From positions 61,959,848-62,023,847 of the forward strand of contig OV277871.1 in the NCBI GenBank assembly GCA_922989275.2: a stretch of DNA of 64,000 nucleotides. The letters are read 5' to 3'. The notes beneath the pieces are model-generated. The model was not told the DNA's origin, did no database searches, and saw nothing but the letters and a program-made list of their open reading frames with translations. A program made the position numbers and the translations under genes. This document shows, in pieces, positions 47,081 through 59,182 of the stretch; within the stretch, counting starts at the first letter, position 1, and every line of letters starts with the position of its first letter. This DNA is from Gari tellinella. Lineage: Eukaryota; Mollusca; Bivalvia; Cardiida; Psammobiidae.

Positions 47081-47096
47081 CCCAAAATGAGATTAT

Positions 47097-47217
47097 TATT
47101 ATTATTTCTACACCAGATTTGTTTAGCGCTCGTTTTACAAAGCACTTCACATGAAAATATATCAATATACTTACAAAACTCCTTTGTGAAAAGAGCGCTA
47201 TATTAATCTGATAAAAT
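47097..47217. repeat. TTTAGCGCTC repeat, self-inverse
   Basis: ACCAGATTTGTTTAGCGCTC at the left is inverted at the right as GAGCGCTATATTAATCTG. It is related to 9865-9945. Confidence 0.6.
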
Positions 47218-47859
47218 AAAAAAAATAACAATAGTAAAATAATAATGTAAAAGAATACTTCTTTGTCTCGAATACCTGAGACGGAAACATCGCTGTCACG
47301 CGGCGCGGCTTCGTCTTGGCATATCATTTACGTTTCATACGTAAACAATTGCATATAAAAGAAAAAAGGCATCATAATTTTGTATTTTCAATAAGTCACA
47401 TAAGTGAATAGAGATAACGAAATAGTTCGTACTGTCTGATTAAATTTAATCTACACTCTGGCAATCGTTGAAGGGATGCAGTTTGTGGCACGAGCCACTT
47501 GTCACTCAGACTGGCTAGCTTGCAGCAATCTGTATGCCCGTCCCGGGCTTCTACGATCAATTTTGGCTTCGTCAACGAGAATAAGCTGCACACAACATGC
47601 GCTAAAGTGCCGAACAAACCCCTCTCAACCCCTCAACCCACCGTGAGAAAAGGGTACTCACGATCCGTCATGGATAGCCACTTGCTGAACGTGAAACACT
47701 ATTAGGGTGAACCAGCTTTTTTGTCATTGGTTTAAAAAAGTCAATAAAAGGTACATTTCTAATTTCGCAAATGTTTCCGAACGTGTTGTGTATATTTTAC
47801 CACCGACATAATTAATCCAGGTAAATTACCAAGTACATATCTATGGTGTTGTGTTGCGA

Positions 47860-48425
47860 GTTTGGACTAGTAAAGTTATATAAGGAATTTTCAAACAGCT
47901 TCTTATATGTTAGCAGTGCTCAATAGTGTAGGCAAGATGAATCAATGATCAGGGGGTAAATGTACAGTCGGCTGAGTGGTCATTCGGACTGAAAGTAGAC
48001 TTTAACTGGTACTTTACTTTACTTTTTTCTCTGAAACTAATAAGCTCAGAGCTGACAATTTGGTATGGTGACACTTCTAGAGGTCTTTTACCTATATTGC
48101 GGAAATAGTTTCGGTCCCTCATAGTAATACTCACAGAGGTCTAAAATGTTTTGGTCTGTTGCACAAGTAGGTCACAAAAGCCAAAAATATATTATTTTTT
48201 CCCACGAAGAAAACACTTAGATATTTTGGCAGGAAGCATTCTCTACAGGTTCTCTAGCAAGATTGTTAAAATTTTGAAAAATGCAAAAAATCTTCTTGTC
48301 TTCAACTACAAAACATCCCCACGGTTCTTCTTTAACAATTTATTTTGCTTTAGTAAAAAATGACACAGTATAGGTACTACAGGGTGTATTCCAGGTGAGC
48401 AATTTAGGGCCACATGATTCTCTAG
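47860..48425 (+). repeat. AGCTCACC-family element, truncated and split by a SINE
   Basis: The family phrase AGTTATATA..GAA TTTTCAAACAGCTTCT breaks at 47904 and resumes at 48025 with TTCTCTGAAACTAATAAG. The degenerate 3' end is GGTGAGCAATTTAGGGCCAC. The 5' end is missing. Confidence 0.75.
47905..48024 (+). mobile_element. tRNA-derived SINE, 3' fragment
   Basis: Matches the last 110 bp of the 40619 SINE (ATATGTTAGCAGTGCTC to GGACTGAAAGTAGACTTT). It is inserted in an AGCTCACC element. Confidence 0.75.
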
Positions 48426-49031
48426 TTTAAACTATATAAGAGACGTTTGAACTTTGTGACTAATCACAAAGTGCATGGCGTTTTGCTTATTCTTTCACAT
48501 ACTTTCACAAGTTAATGTCAGATATTGACATGTTTATAAAGTAAGAGGGTCTTTTAAAATGTTGTATTACTTTGACATTTTCTTAGAATCTATTTGTATG
48601 ATTTCCATGTATGAGATACCATGTCTTATGGATTTGAAGATGTCACACAATTCAATATAAATATTTATTTTGAAAGGTTTAAATTGGTTGGTATAATCAT
48701 ACATAAATGACATTGAAACCATGCAAGTTTATTGAGTTCAAAATTACTAGCCAGGTTGGGTACTTTCTATTTCTAGAATATCAATGATCTCCTGCAAAAT
48801 GTGACACTTTCAGGCAGCATTGAAAATGAACCGCGACACACATTTGCAAGATTGGAATAATGCAATGCCAGAGTGGCGGAACCTGCCAATCGTTCTAATT
48901 TCGGTTTAAAATGTACGCGATATTATTGTCAACACTTTATAATAGCTCTCATGCTGGAATTCAGTAGCACTGACATGTCAACATAAGGCTAAAAAAGCTC
49001 AAAATGAGCTCAAACTTAGGTCAGGATCGTC

Positions 49032-50214
49032 TTTTTAGCTCACCTGAGCACAAAGTGCTCAAGGTGAGCTATTGTGATCGGTCGCCGTACGTCGGTGTCG
49101 GTCGTTCACAATTTGTTTCAAACAACTTCTTCTCTGAAACCAATGGCCCAATTTTAACCAAACTTGGTCAAATACATACTGTAGTTGTGAGCTTTAACAA
49201 TTGTTAAAAAAAATGGGTGGGGCAATCGGTCTTGTTGCCATGGCAACCATGCACAATATCTTAAAAAATCTTCTAAAGAACGACTGGTCCGATTTCAATT
49301 TGGTTTTCACCAAAATGTTTCTCAATTAATATACACGTGTACTTTCAAAATTGTTCAAAGAATTGTGATCCGTTAAAAAAACATGGCCGCCAGAGGGCGT
49401 GGTCAATTTCCGTACTTACATCATCAGTTTTACATAGACTTATATAGGAAAACCTTTAAAAATCTTCTTCTCTGAAACCGTAAGGCCCAGACCTTTTATA
49501 TTTGGCATCTAGCTTTGCCTTATGATCCTCTACGAAAATTGTTCAAACCATGACCCCTGTGTCAAAAATGGACCCGCCCCGGGGCTTATCAATTTTACAT
49601 AGACTTATATAGGAAAACCTTTAAAAATCTTCTTCTCTGAAACCATAAGGTCCAGACCTTTTATATTTTGCATCTAGCTTTACCTTATGGTCCTCTACCA
49701 AAATTGTTCAAATCATGACCCCGTGTCAAAAATGGACCCGCCCCGGGGCTTATTAGTTTTACATAGACTTATATAGGAAAACCTTTAAAAATCTTCTTCT
49801 CTGAAACCGTAAGGCACAGACCTTTTATATTTGGCATCTAGCTTTGCCTTATGGTTCTCTACCAAAATTGTTCAAATCATGTCCCCATGGTAAAAAATGG
49901 CCCTGCCCCGGGGCTTATCAGTTTTACATAGACTTATAATGGAATTTTTTTAAAAAACAATTGCTTTTCTGAAACTATTGTCAGAATTCAATAATATTTT
50001 GAATGAATATTGTTTAAGTGACCCTTTATTAGCACTATTTATATCATTGCCATATTTTCCCATTTTGCTCATATAGTAATAATGACAAACAGATTCCGAA
50101 TTACTTCTTCATGCAACAGTCCACATACATGCAATGACAAACTTCATTTTGCATTGAGTAATATATAACACAATAGTCCTCAGGTGAGCGATTTAGGGCC
50201 GCATGCGACTCTTG
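49032..50214 (+). repeat. AGCTCACC-family element, complete copy
   Basis: The 5' hairpin has inner stem GAGCAC-AAA-GTGCTC. Three internal units of 164-165 bp begin at 49471, 49636 and 49800 (TCTGAAACC.TAAGG.CCAGACC). It ends with GGTGAGCG, GCCGCATGCGAC and CTCTTG. Confidence 0.88.
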
Positions 50215-50618
50215 TTTATTTTAGTTTTTAACTGATTCATGCATGCAGAACTTGAACGCGACTTAAAAAAAGCGCCTCTTAAAATAGATTGTTACTTTCG
50301 ATTTCGTTTTGACACATCAGGGTAGATTTGAGATGTCAGAGTGTAGCGTTTATTCAGATTGTGAGCTCCATACTAGTCCGGTAGTGTCTGTGTTATGTGT
50401 ACAAAATTTGTAAGGCTTGCTAAGGATATATAGTTTTTTGCTTTAGTGGGTCGATAGTAATAGTTGTCTGATGTTTTGTGAAAAACAAAAACAAAGCAAA
50501 TAAAAAGTTTGTCGATGAAAACAATATTCAAATTTACCGTGTACAGTTGTTAAAAATATGCTACATAATTGTTTCAAAATTTAACATGTATGTTTATTGA
50601 ACAGCTATGTCATTTTCA

Positions 50619-52280
50619 TTAGCTCATCTGAGCCAAAGGCTCAAGGTGAGCTATTTGAATGGCCCTGTGTCCGTCGTCGTGCCTTGTCCGTCGTCGTTTA
50701 CAGTTGATTCAAATGATATCTCCTCCTATGACGCTTGACAGATTTCAACCACACTTTACAGGAATGTTCCTTGGTTGAAATTTGTTCAAAGAATTAAAAA
50801 CAATGTAGAACTCTGGTTGCCATGCCAACCAAAGTAAAAAAAAAATAAAGAAATCTTATAAAATCTTCTTGTCTGAAACTGCAAGGGCCAGAGCTGAGAT
50901 ATTTGGCACAAAGCTTCATCTACAGGTCTTCTATCAAGTTTGTTCAAATTATGATCCAGGGGTCAAAATTGGCCCCGCCCCGGGGGTAACAGTTTTACAA
51001 AGAGTTATATAGTGACATTTTCAAACAGCTTCTCCTCTGAAACTAATAAGGCCAGAGCTTATATATTCGGTATGTTAATATTTCTGAATATCCTTCATGC
51101 GTTTTGTTGAAATGGTTCCGGCCCATTGAATATCTAGGTCACAGGAGCTAAAATATATCTTTTTATACAAACTTAAAAATTATTGTCCGAAACTAGATCT
51201 AAAAGAGCCTAAGCTTATATATTTGGCATATAGCATCATCTACAGGTCCTCTATCAAGTTTGTTCAAATTATGCCCCTGGGGTCAAAGTTTGCCCCGCCC
51301 CGGGGGTCACCGTTTTACAGAGTTATTTTGTGAAATTTTCAAACGTCTTCTTCTCTGAAACTAATATGGCCAGAGCTTTGATATTCGGTATGGTCACACT
51401 TCTAAATATCATTGACGTGTTTTGGTCGAATTGTTTGGGTCTGTAGCATTTCTAGTTCACAGGAGCTAAAATAGATTTTTCTCTAAAAACTTTGCAATGG
51501 CAACCAAAGTGAAAAAAAAATAAGGAAATCTTAAAAAAACAACTTATTGTCTGAAACTACGATAGCCAAGGCTTACATATTTGACACATATCATCATCTA
51601 CAGGTCCTCTATCAAGTTTGTTCAGATTATGCGCTGGAGTCAAAATTGGCCCCGCCCTGGGGGTCACAGTTTTACTTAGAGTTATAAAGTGAAATTTTCA
51701 AACGTCTTCTTCTCTTAAACTAATATGGCCAGAGCTTTGATATTCAGCATGGTGACACTTCTAGATGTAATTTACCTTTTTCGTTCAAATAGTTTCAGTC
51801 TGTTGCATATGTAGGTCACAAGAGCTAAAAAAAAGATTTTTTCAATGGAAAATTAAAAAATCTTCTTGTCTAATAAATACGAAAGACTCAAGCAGGAAAC
51901 GAAACACAAACAATACACCCACCTCTCAAGCAGAACACACACTCAGTCATACCATAACAAACACACACACACACACACGCGCAATACCATTCCTTCATCT
52001 ACAAACTACATAGAAAACAATACGCAAAACAAACATAAAGTAAAGTGATCATAGGAGCCCGCCTTGGTACGGTCAGTAGCAATTAATAATTAATTATAAA
52101 TCAATCATTATACCCTGATCTTATATATTTGGCACATAGCATCATCTACAAGTCCTCTATCAAGATTGTGCAAATTATGCCCGTTTGGTAAAAAAAAATG
52201 ACCATGTCCTTGACATAAATCATTATCTCCATTTTGTCAACTATTCTCAGGTGAGCGAAATATGCCCTATGGTGCTCTTG
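50619..52280 (+). repeat. AGCTCACC-family element interrupted by a Penelope-like tail
   Basis: The 5' hairpin has inner stem GAGCC-AAA-GGCTC. The modules are the same as those at 2117-3758. The 3' end is GGTGAGCG, GCCCTATGGTGC and CTCTTG. The element is split at 51870-52112 by another insertion. Confidence 0.85.
51870..52112 (-). mobile_element. Penelope-like element 3' tail, 240-bp insertion
   Basis: It carries the same AATAAATACGAAAGACTC boundary as 7524 and 17036, a short CA run and CCGCCTTGGTACGGTCAG, stopping at about ATTATAAATCAATCATTA. The host element continues on both sides (CTTCTTGTCTA / ACCCTGATCTTATATA), so this is a discrete insertion of a severely 5'-truncated copy. Confidence 0.75.
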
Positions 52281-52605
52281 TATAAAATTGAAATATGAGC
52301 CGTTCTCTGACAAAACCGGTCTTAATGACAAAATTTTCGATTTCTGGTTTTTTTTCGCCTTTTTACAATCTACAAATTGTTTTTGGGGGCATGGCAAAGT
52401 TTTAAACTAAAATTCAAAACGGGTTTCAAGATATTGAACTTTAAATAACACCTTGTATTCCGAGAAAACCATGAACGACGTCAAAAACGTCATTTTGACG
52501 TTATCAATAATTTCCGTCATGTACTGTGGCGAAAACGTTATTTCCCCCCCGTTTAAAGAAATCAAACACAAACGCAATGCATTTAAACGATGATAGCTTC
52601 TTGAA

Positions 52606-52712
52606 CATGTTGCCAATTTGTTCAAATCGAATGTCAAGCAGTATGGAGCCTGATCAGACCCCGAGTTACTCAGCGTCTGATCTTGCTCCAAACGTTTTGC
52701 ACTTGACCTCAG
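52606..52712. repeat. GCGTCTGATC palindromic repeat copy
   Basis: TATGGAGCCTGATCAGACCC and GCGTCTGATCTTGCTCCAAA form an imperfect hairpin. It is a member of the palindromic family also found in the 31530-33410 foldback. Confidence 0.6.
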
Positions 52713-53378
52713 TCGTTCGAGTACAAGAATAAATTGAATATCAACAAGTTTTATTATTACTTATTCGTAGCAAGTTAATATCATCAAAAATAATTTTAGA
52801 ATATTTTTTTTGACATTGTTTTCATTAATAACTCAAATCGTTTAATGTATGCTTTATTCTAACAAAAGGAGATCAAAACACATTTCGATTTTATTATTAA
52901 GACTATCTAATATTAAGTGTTGTTGGCTTACATTTTAGTAAAATTCAAGTAAACAAGAACGAGTATTAAAAATGGTATTGTTATTTTTCTAAGCCATTTC
53001 ATATGAAAAAATGATTAAGTTCGGTAGCAATATAGCCACTTCCTATTACTGATCCCCTTTGATGTCCATATTTCACAATGAATATAGTGTTGTTATCAAA
53101 GTATTATGCACCGCTGTATCTGCATGAAAACGTTCATTATAACGACATATAACATACAATGTTTGATAATTAAACATGCAGATTTCAAGAAAATGTTCAG
53201 GTTGCTTGTCGTTTTGGTTGACCTCGTACTTTCTAATCTTTATCATTTGAGCTCGTTTAGTCGCACTTCCTCAAAAAACAAGGTTTTATGAATATATAGG
53301 TACTTGACTTAAGCAAACTTCAGTTGTAGGAACATATTTAAAAGAGCTCGCGTTGACAATGTTCGATTCTATTTGCAG

Positions 53379-53585
53379 CCAAATGAGGCCGGTACAGCTT
53401 TTCTGGAGCTGATGCAGAAGTGGAGAACCCGAGAGACAGTTATTCTATCGCCAGGCCAGCAAACGTCGATCCGAGGATTTAAGGGGCAATACACTGTCAG
53501 AGTTACAGTCGGAGATACAGTTGTAAAACTACTTGATTTCTCCTTAAAGAAGAGAAAAAAAATTAAAATTAGACTAAATGATTAA
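53379..53585 (+). CDS. GH10 xylanase gene, last exon and stop
   Basis: The terminal exon has 68 codons plus TAA. It starts PNEAGTAFLELMQKWRT, the last barrel helix of GH10 enzymes with the usual AG and WRT residues. It continues into a small beta-rich tail with RGFKGQYTVRVTVGD, known from animal and plant GH10 proteins, and ends in a basic KKRKKIKIRLND segment. The acceptor is CTATTTGCAG; the junction with 37278 (FEGPHLT-PNEAG) is in frame. The downstream AATAAA at 53677 is well placed for polyadenylation. The basic end is unusual compared with what I recall of the family and could be a recent extension. Confidence 0.93.
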   Translation, partial: PNEAGTAFLELMQKWRTRETVILSPGQQTSIRGFKGQYTVRVTVGDTVVKLLDFSLKKRKKIKIRLND

Positions 53586-53676
53586 AAGAAAAAACATCAA
53601 ATTGCTTTTGTCTAATATTTTTGACCTCAAAAGACATTTATAAAAAAAGATCATGTCCAAAAACAAGAGAGAAGGC

Positions 53677-53682
53677 AATAAA
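53677..53682 (+). promoter_or_regulatory. Candidate polyadenylation signal of the GH10 gene
   Basis: AATAAA lies about 92 bp after the stop codon at 53585. It is the first canonical signal downstream. Confidence 0.5.
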
Positions 53683-53892
53683 CACTGTATGATCAGGGTA
53701 CAATGTGGATAGGTAGAGTCGTATCAATGATGAAGTTTTACACGTATTTGTTATTTTGAAACGAAATTTCATACATATAGAATTGAAAGACACATTCGTA
53801 ACAGTGATTTGATTTGAAGGTTGAGAATTTATATCATTTGGCTGTAATTGGGAGGATTGTGTGCTACTGTATACATGATGACTGAATGCATA

Positions 53893-54085
53893 ACAAACAA
53901 GAGCACCACGGAGACAAACAAGAGGGTCATTAGGCCCTGAATCGCTCACCAGAGAAATGAGAAAAATGTTGTTCTTTTTAACCTTGGATATACTGCCCAA
54001 CAACCAGCTGTCTTCAAAATAATCCAACAAATTCAAGTTGAAGTCCAGTTTGGCGAAGTATAACTGCCAATGTACAGTCAACCCT
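53893..54085 (-). repeat. AGCTCACC-family 3' end, minus strand
   Basis: The reverse complement gives GGTGAGCGATTCAGGGCC, TAAT, GACCCTCTTGTTTG. The upstream body is short and decayed. A second CTCTTGTTTG directly follows on that strand. This is the only minus-strand copy noticed. Confidence 0.65.
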
Positions 54086-55740
54086 ATGCTTAATTTAAAT
54101 CTAGAGTCTAATCAATATTGACTTACGACATGTATAGCTGCGTACATCATGGGCTCTTAAAACAAGAACCTGATTTTAACAATACTTGTACTTCTTTTAG
54201 AACTTATAGTTAGATATTTAAGTGAATTGAATTTCCAGTTCAACACCTCATTTACATAGATCTAAAACTATGAGGTATTAATCTACAAATCTGAGACTTA
54301 AATATTGTTTTGCAAAGTTTTTTATCAAAATTCTATTGTATATACCAGAGAGTAAACACTACTAAAACAGTTTTCTAGAATATCTGGGTAAATCAGGAGC
54401 AGATAACTCATGACACATTGACCTTGATTTCAACAATCAATGCACTTCTCCCATTAGTTCAAATATGTCCCCATTCAAAATATAAGCTTCAATATATTTA
54501 AAAAAAAATAAACATTGTTTTATTTTATTTTACATTCTTGTATAAAACGCCCTTTTCAGGTGGCGTATTAACGACAGTTTAAGGTGTACTTACGAGGAGT
54601 TTCACGCGCCAATAATGACCGGTTATGATTATGTTTGTACCGGGGCCCAGTATAAACAATAACAATGGAGCGTTCTGCCCAAAACTCGACCAACACTGCC
54701 AGAACACAAGCGTTGATGACTTAGTTATCACTGTCATACCAAAACAATTCACACGCCCCAAATACTACAATACGGTCATTCAGTGCAGGCAAAATCTGAA
54801 TTTTTTAACTGTAAAAGAAAATCGTGAGCAAATAATGTAGACTCATCAAGTCTGATAAAGGTCTACATTGTTTCCAATTCACTGTACACCATTCTTTGTT
54901 CAATTTTCAGATAATTTCAGCAGTTTCACAGGGTGCCCAAACTTGCTTTCGATTTTTACGAAATATTTCGCTTAGAAAAGCCAACAACAATGCTACCTGT
55001 CAAACGGCAAACATACTTATTACACCTCGCTTTGAGTTACAATGTTAATTTCCCATAGTCCTACAGTTAACATTTTGCATGTCTTTTACATCTATCCAAA
55101 ATATACTGTCACTCTTTATGATATTCTTTTCCTGACGTTACTCTAAAGGACATTACTTTTTTCCTCCGTCCGAAAACGTACTGTCAGCATTAACATGAAT
55201 TTCGCTATTGGCGATATTAGAACGTTTTAAAGAGTGGTAACTTCTAATCAACGTTTGGCATTTTCTGTACAAGTTGCTTCCTTTTGTCCATTCCTTAAAG
55301 TCAGTATGTAGCTGTCAAGTAGCCAAACTCGCGCATTTCTTAAACCTGAACATTCAGGCACATACGTAATCTAAACATATAAAAAGAAGTAATCCGCTAT
55401 GTATATTGAGGCAACATTGCTTACAAACCCATGCATTTGGTGGAAAGAAGTCGATTTTTAAATCGGTTTGTTGACATCCGATCAACGGCGGAGATTTTCC
55501 GAGTTCGTTCGGCTTGCGCCCGGTAAAGATGTTTTCATAGTGTTTTCTTCTGACTTGGCAGAGTTATTTTTAGATTGGAACATTCTAAAACTTTAAAAGG
55601 GATGAGTATTCCCTACATTCAGCAAGAGATGATAGCTGTATTTATTGTGCGCAATATACAGTAGAGAATACATTTTTCTTTCCGGTTAAAACGCAAACGC
55701 AATTCACTACACTGTGGAAATTTACTTTTAGAAATTTAAA
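54086..55740. other. Intergenic DNA, nothing recognised
   Basis: AT-rich sequence with only short ORFs; no conserved protein, tRNA or strong repeat was seen. Confidence 0.6.
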
Positions 55741-55754
55741 CTATTTTTTTAACC

Positions 55755-56080
55755 TGAGTACTTAGCAAACAGGGTTACGCGGTGTCTGATCTGGCTCCAA
55801 CCTGTTTGCAATGGTAATAATAGTTGTGTTTATAATTGCGTTTAATTTGAAAGAATACAATATCAGTAAAGTTAGCGCAGCGTTCTCGTGCTGCACGATG
55901 ATCATACTTCTCTCAAGTAGGAATGTGTACGACTATGTATTCGATGTTATCTTCCTTACATTTGAGACAATGTTAATCTTTCCCAATAAACGCGCTTACG
56001 CTAAAACCATGATTTCAATTGCAAACAGTTTGGAGGTAACCCGGCGTCTGATCAGGCACCAAAATATTTGCAACTCAGAC
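55755..56080. repeat. Two decayed copies of the GCGTCTGATC palindromic repeat
   Basis: 55755-55815 (GCAAACAGGG ... GTGTCTGATCTGG ... CTGTTTGCAA) and 56018-56078 (GCAAACAGTTTGG ... GCGTCTGATCAGGCACCAAA) flank 200 bp of unassigned DNA. Confidence 0.65.
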
Positions 56081-56985
56081 TAACATGAATGGTCATAATT
56101 GTCTTAAGGTTGTGTTTTTATGCGTTTTATTGTGATGCGTTTGCGTTTGTTTGCGTTTAAACGGGAAAGAATAACGTTTTATCCACTGTTACCTATTTAC
56201 CATTATTAACTATTCTGTTCTAAAGTAACACAGACAAGTCAGAAAAATCGGATCGATCACGTGACTCTTATTTGACCATGCGGTAATTCTCGGAAGCGGA
56301 CACGAAGATTTGTTATGTAAACAAAGAGCTTATTTTTCCAACCATCTCGATAAGAAATCGGCACATTTATGTATGATTCTTAAAGAAAGGGGGGCATATG
56401 TCAGGCATCTGACAACCGTTTTCGCTTAGTTTTAATACATTGAAAATGTACATATATAAGAAATTGCGCGTTTTAAACATCCATTAGGGCGACATTCTGC
56501 CTTTAACGATTTGCCACCATTGCGGAAGAGGATATTTGCCACCTAGACCGTGTAAAGTCGCTGTTTCTTCAATTTACTTGTCATAACGTTCTTCTTTCTT
56601 TCTTGTAATATAATTATAAACAATGTGACGCCATAGACGGCGACGTCGTTTCCCGCGTTACGTACATGTCTGCGCTAAATTGGTATTCACAATACGAATA
56701 AAACGATTCCAAAGCCAGGGTTGATAAGCTCGGTGTAATAAAATAAATATTAGATCGAAAAACGCCTCGGGGTGACATTCTGTTTCTCGGGTTGACAATT
56801 TGAATGTCACGCAAACTGCCATCTAATATTTATATAATATGACCGGCTCCATTAATATTTCGGGCAGACGTATTTTAATCACTAAGTTGGTGACGATAGT
56901 GACGACGGTAAACCCGTAGCCGCGTTATTGCGAAAGAGTTCATTATTTTTTTTTCATGACCCAATAGTGACTTTAATGAGAATAT
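56081..56985. other. Intergenic DNA with a CpG-richer patch
   Basis: 56600-56960 has more CG dinucleotides than its surroundings (ACGGCGACGTCGTTTCCCGC and similar). No gene start or protein is recognised next to it. Confidence 0.4.
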
Positions 56986-56993
56986 CCCATTTT

Positions 56994-58108
56994 AACTCAC
57001 CTGAGTGAGCTATTGGGATGGCCCTGTGTCCGGCGTCGTCCGTCGTGCGTCGTCGTTAACAATTGCTTCAAATGACTTCTCCTCCTATAGCGCTTGACAG
57101 AATTCAACCAACCTTTACAGAAATGTTCCTTGGGTCAAGCTCTTTCAAATTTTTCAAAGAATTAAAAACAATGCAGAACTCTGGTTGCCATGGCAACCAA
57201 AGTGAAAAAATAAGGAAATCTTAAAAAATCTTCTTGTCAAAAACTGCAAGGGCCAGAGCTTAGATATTTGGCACATAGCATCTTCTACAGGTCCTCTATC
57301 AATTTTGTTCAAACTTTTCCCCTGGGGTCAAAATTGGCCCCGCCCCGGGGGTCACAGTTTTACATAGAGTTATATAGTGAAATTTTCAAATGTCTTCTTC
57401 TCTGAAACTAATGTGGCCAGAGCTTTAATATTTGGCATGGTGACATTTCTAGATGTCCTTTACCAAAATTGTTCAAATGGTTCTGGTCGGTTGCATAACT
57501 AGGTCACATGAGCTAAAAATAGATTTTTTTCAATGAAAACTTTAAAAATCTTCTTGTCAAAAACGACGAGGGCCAGAGCTTATATAGTGAAATTTTCAAA
57601 CGTCTTCTCTGAAACTAATATGGCCAGAGCTTTGATATTTGGCATGGTGACACTTCTAGATGACCTATATAAATTTTGTTCAAATGGTTCCTGTCGGTTG
57701 CATAACTAGGTCACAGGAGTTAAAAATAGATTGTTTTCAATGAAAACTTTAAAAAAATTCTTGTCTGAAACTACATGGGCCAGAGCTTAGATATTTGGCA
57801 CATAGCATTGCCTACAGGTCCTCTATCAAGTTTGTTCAAATTATGCCCCTGGGGTCAAAATTGGCTCTGCCCCGGGGGTCACAGTTTTACATAGAGTTAT
57901 ATTGAACATTTTTCAAACGTCTTCTACTCTCAAACTAATATGGCCAGAGCTTTTATATTCGGTATGTTGACACTTTTAGATATACTTTACATATTTTGTT
58001 CAAATTGTTCCGGTCTGTTGCATATCAAGGTCAGTCCTGGACATAAATCATTATCTCCAATTTCTCAGCTATTCTCAGGTGAGCGAAATATGCCCCATTG
58101 GGCTCTTG
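56994..58108 (+). repeat. AGCTCACC-family element, hairpin-deleted 5' end
   Basis: It starts AACTCACCTGAGTGAGCTATTG, in which most of the hairpin is lost. Modules are as at 2117. The 3' end is GGTGAGCG, GCCCCATTGGGC and CTCTTG. Confidence 0.82.
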
Positions 58109-58374
58109 TTATTTTTATAATCATTAACTTTGTAAATAGATATCAATGCCAATGATTGGTGTACGTTTGTGTTAGTCCAGAATAAAAATAATTGTATTCG
58201 TTTACCCAGTTTACTTTCACTTTCGACTCACTTCCGGTTAAAAACACGATCAAATCAACAACACGGTAAGTTTTTTTGACTTCGAAAATAATCGCCGCCT
58301 TTCCTTGTTTACAAGCCCATAAGCTAAAATAAGCGCAAAGAGGCGTCACTTATTTACAGACGAATAGATCAAGA

Positions 58375-59182
58375 GTAATCAACCTTTGAATAGCTGAAAA
58401 TGCCATATTTAACAGTGTTTACACTCTAGATAGTGGCCACAATTTTTATCCAGTCTTTCTCAAACTTGCTCAGATTGTATATTACTGTAAGAGGTTGTAT
58501 GAGTTCGATTATGGTTGAAATCAAACAAATAGGTCGAGAGTTATCTGCCTTTGAATTGCTGTAAATGCCATATTTAAGGGTGTTTACACTCTAGAGGGCA
58601 TAATTTTTATCCAATCTTTTTCAAACTTGCTCAGATTATATATGACCATAAGAGATGGTTGTAATGGTACGAATTGGTGGAGAGTTACCTACCTTTGAAA
58701 TGCTGAAAATGCCATATTTAACGGTGTTTACACTCTAGCGGTCTTAATTTTCATCAAGTCTTTTCCAATCTTGCTCAGACTGTATATTACCATAAGAGTT
58801 CGAATAATTGTGAATATGGTTGAAATCGGACCAATAGGTCAAGTGTTATCTGCCCTTGAATTGCTGAAAATGCCATATCTATCAACGTTTACACTTTTGC
58901 AACTACAGTTTTCAATGGATTCTGATTATTCTTGCACACAAAGTATATAGCTATAAGTTATCGAAGGAGTGCAATTTAAGTTGAAATCTAATCATTGTGG
59001 CAATAGTTATCTGCCCTTGATATGCTCTACTATACTAGAATTATGAGGTTGTACTCCAAAATTGTTTACATGCTATACTACAAGTTTGAATAGATTTAGA
59101 TTAAAATATGTGCAACAGAAAGGTAAAGCTAGTAGGCTTCAGACCAACAGGTGAGCGATATCAGGGCCTTCAGGCCCTCTTG
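58375..59182 (+). repeat. AGCTCACC-family element, 5'-truncated, 505-array subfamily
   Basis: Modules of about 155 bp are identical in type to 44704-45676 (GAGAGTTATCTGCCTTTGAA, GTTTACACTCTAG). The 3' end is GGTGAGCG, AGGGCCT-TC-AGGCCCT and CTCTTG. There is no 5' hairpin and no 505-bp unit. Confidence 0.82.

Larger units (their letters stand above)
37279..53378 (+). other. GH10 gene intron (16.1 kb), mostly repeats
   Basis: The phase 0 intron runs from GTAAGC to CTATTTGCAG. It contains the composite inverted-arm element, the 505-bp array, the hAT foldback, SINEs and several AGCTCACC copies. I see no feature in 45690-46110, 47330-47850, 48430-49025, 50220-50610 and 52720-53370 beyond short ORFs and AT-rich DNA. 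Confidence 0.85.

Noticed and set aside
53638..54081. Minus-strand ORF of 147 residues overlapping the end of the xylanase 3' UTR
   Set aside because: It crosses the minus-strand AGCTCACC 3' end and has no recognisable domain.
56600..56960. CpG island promoter of a downstream gene
   Set aside because: CG density is only modestly raised and no exon or start is recognisable on either strand nearby.
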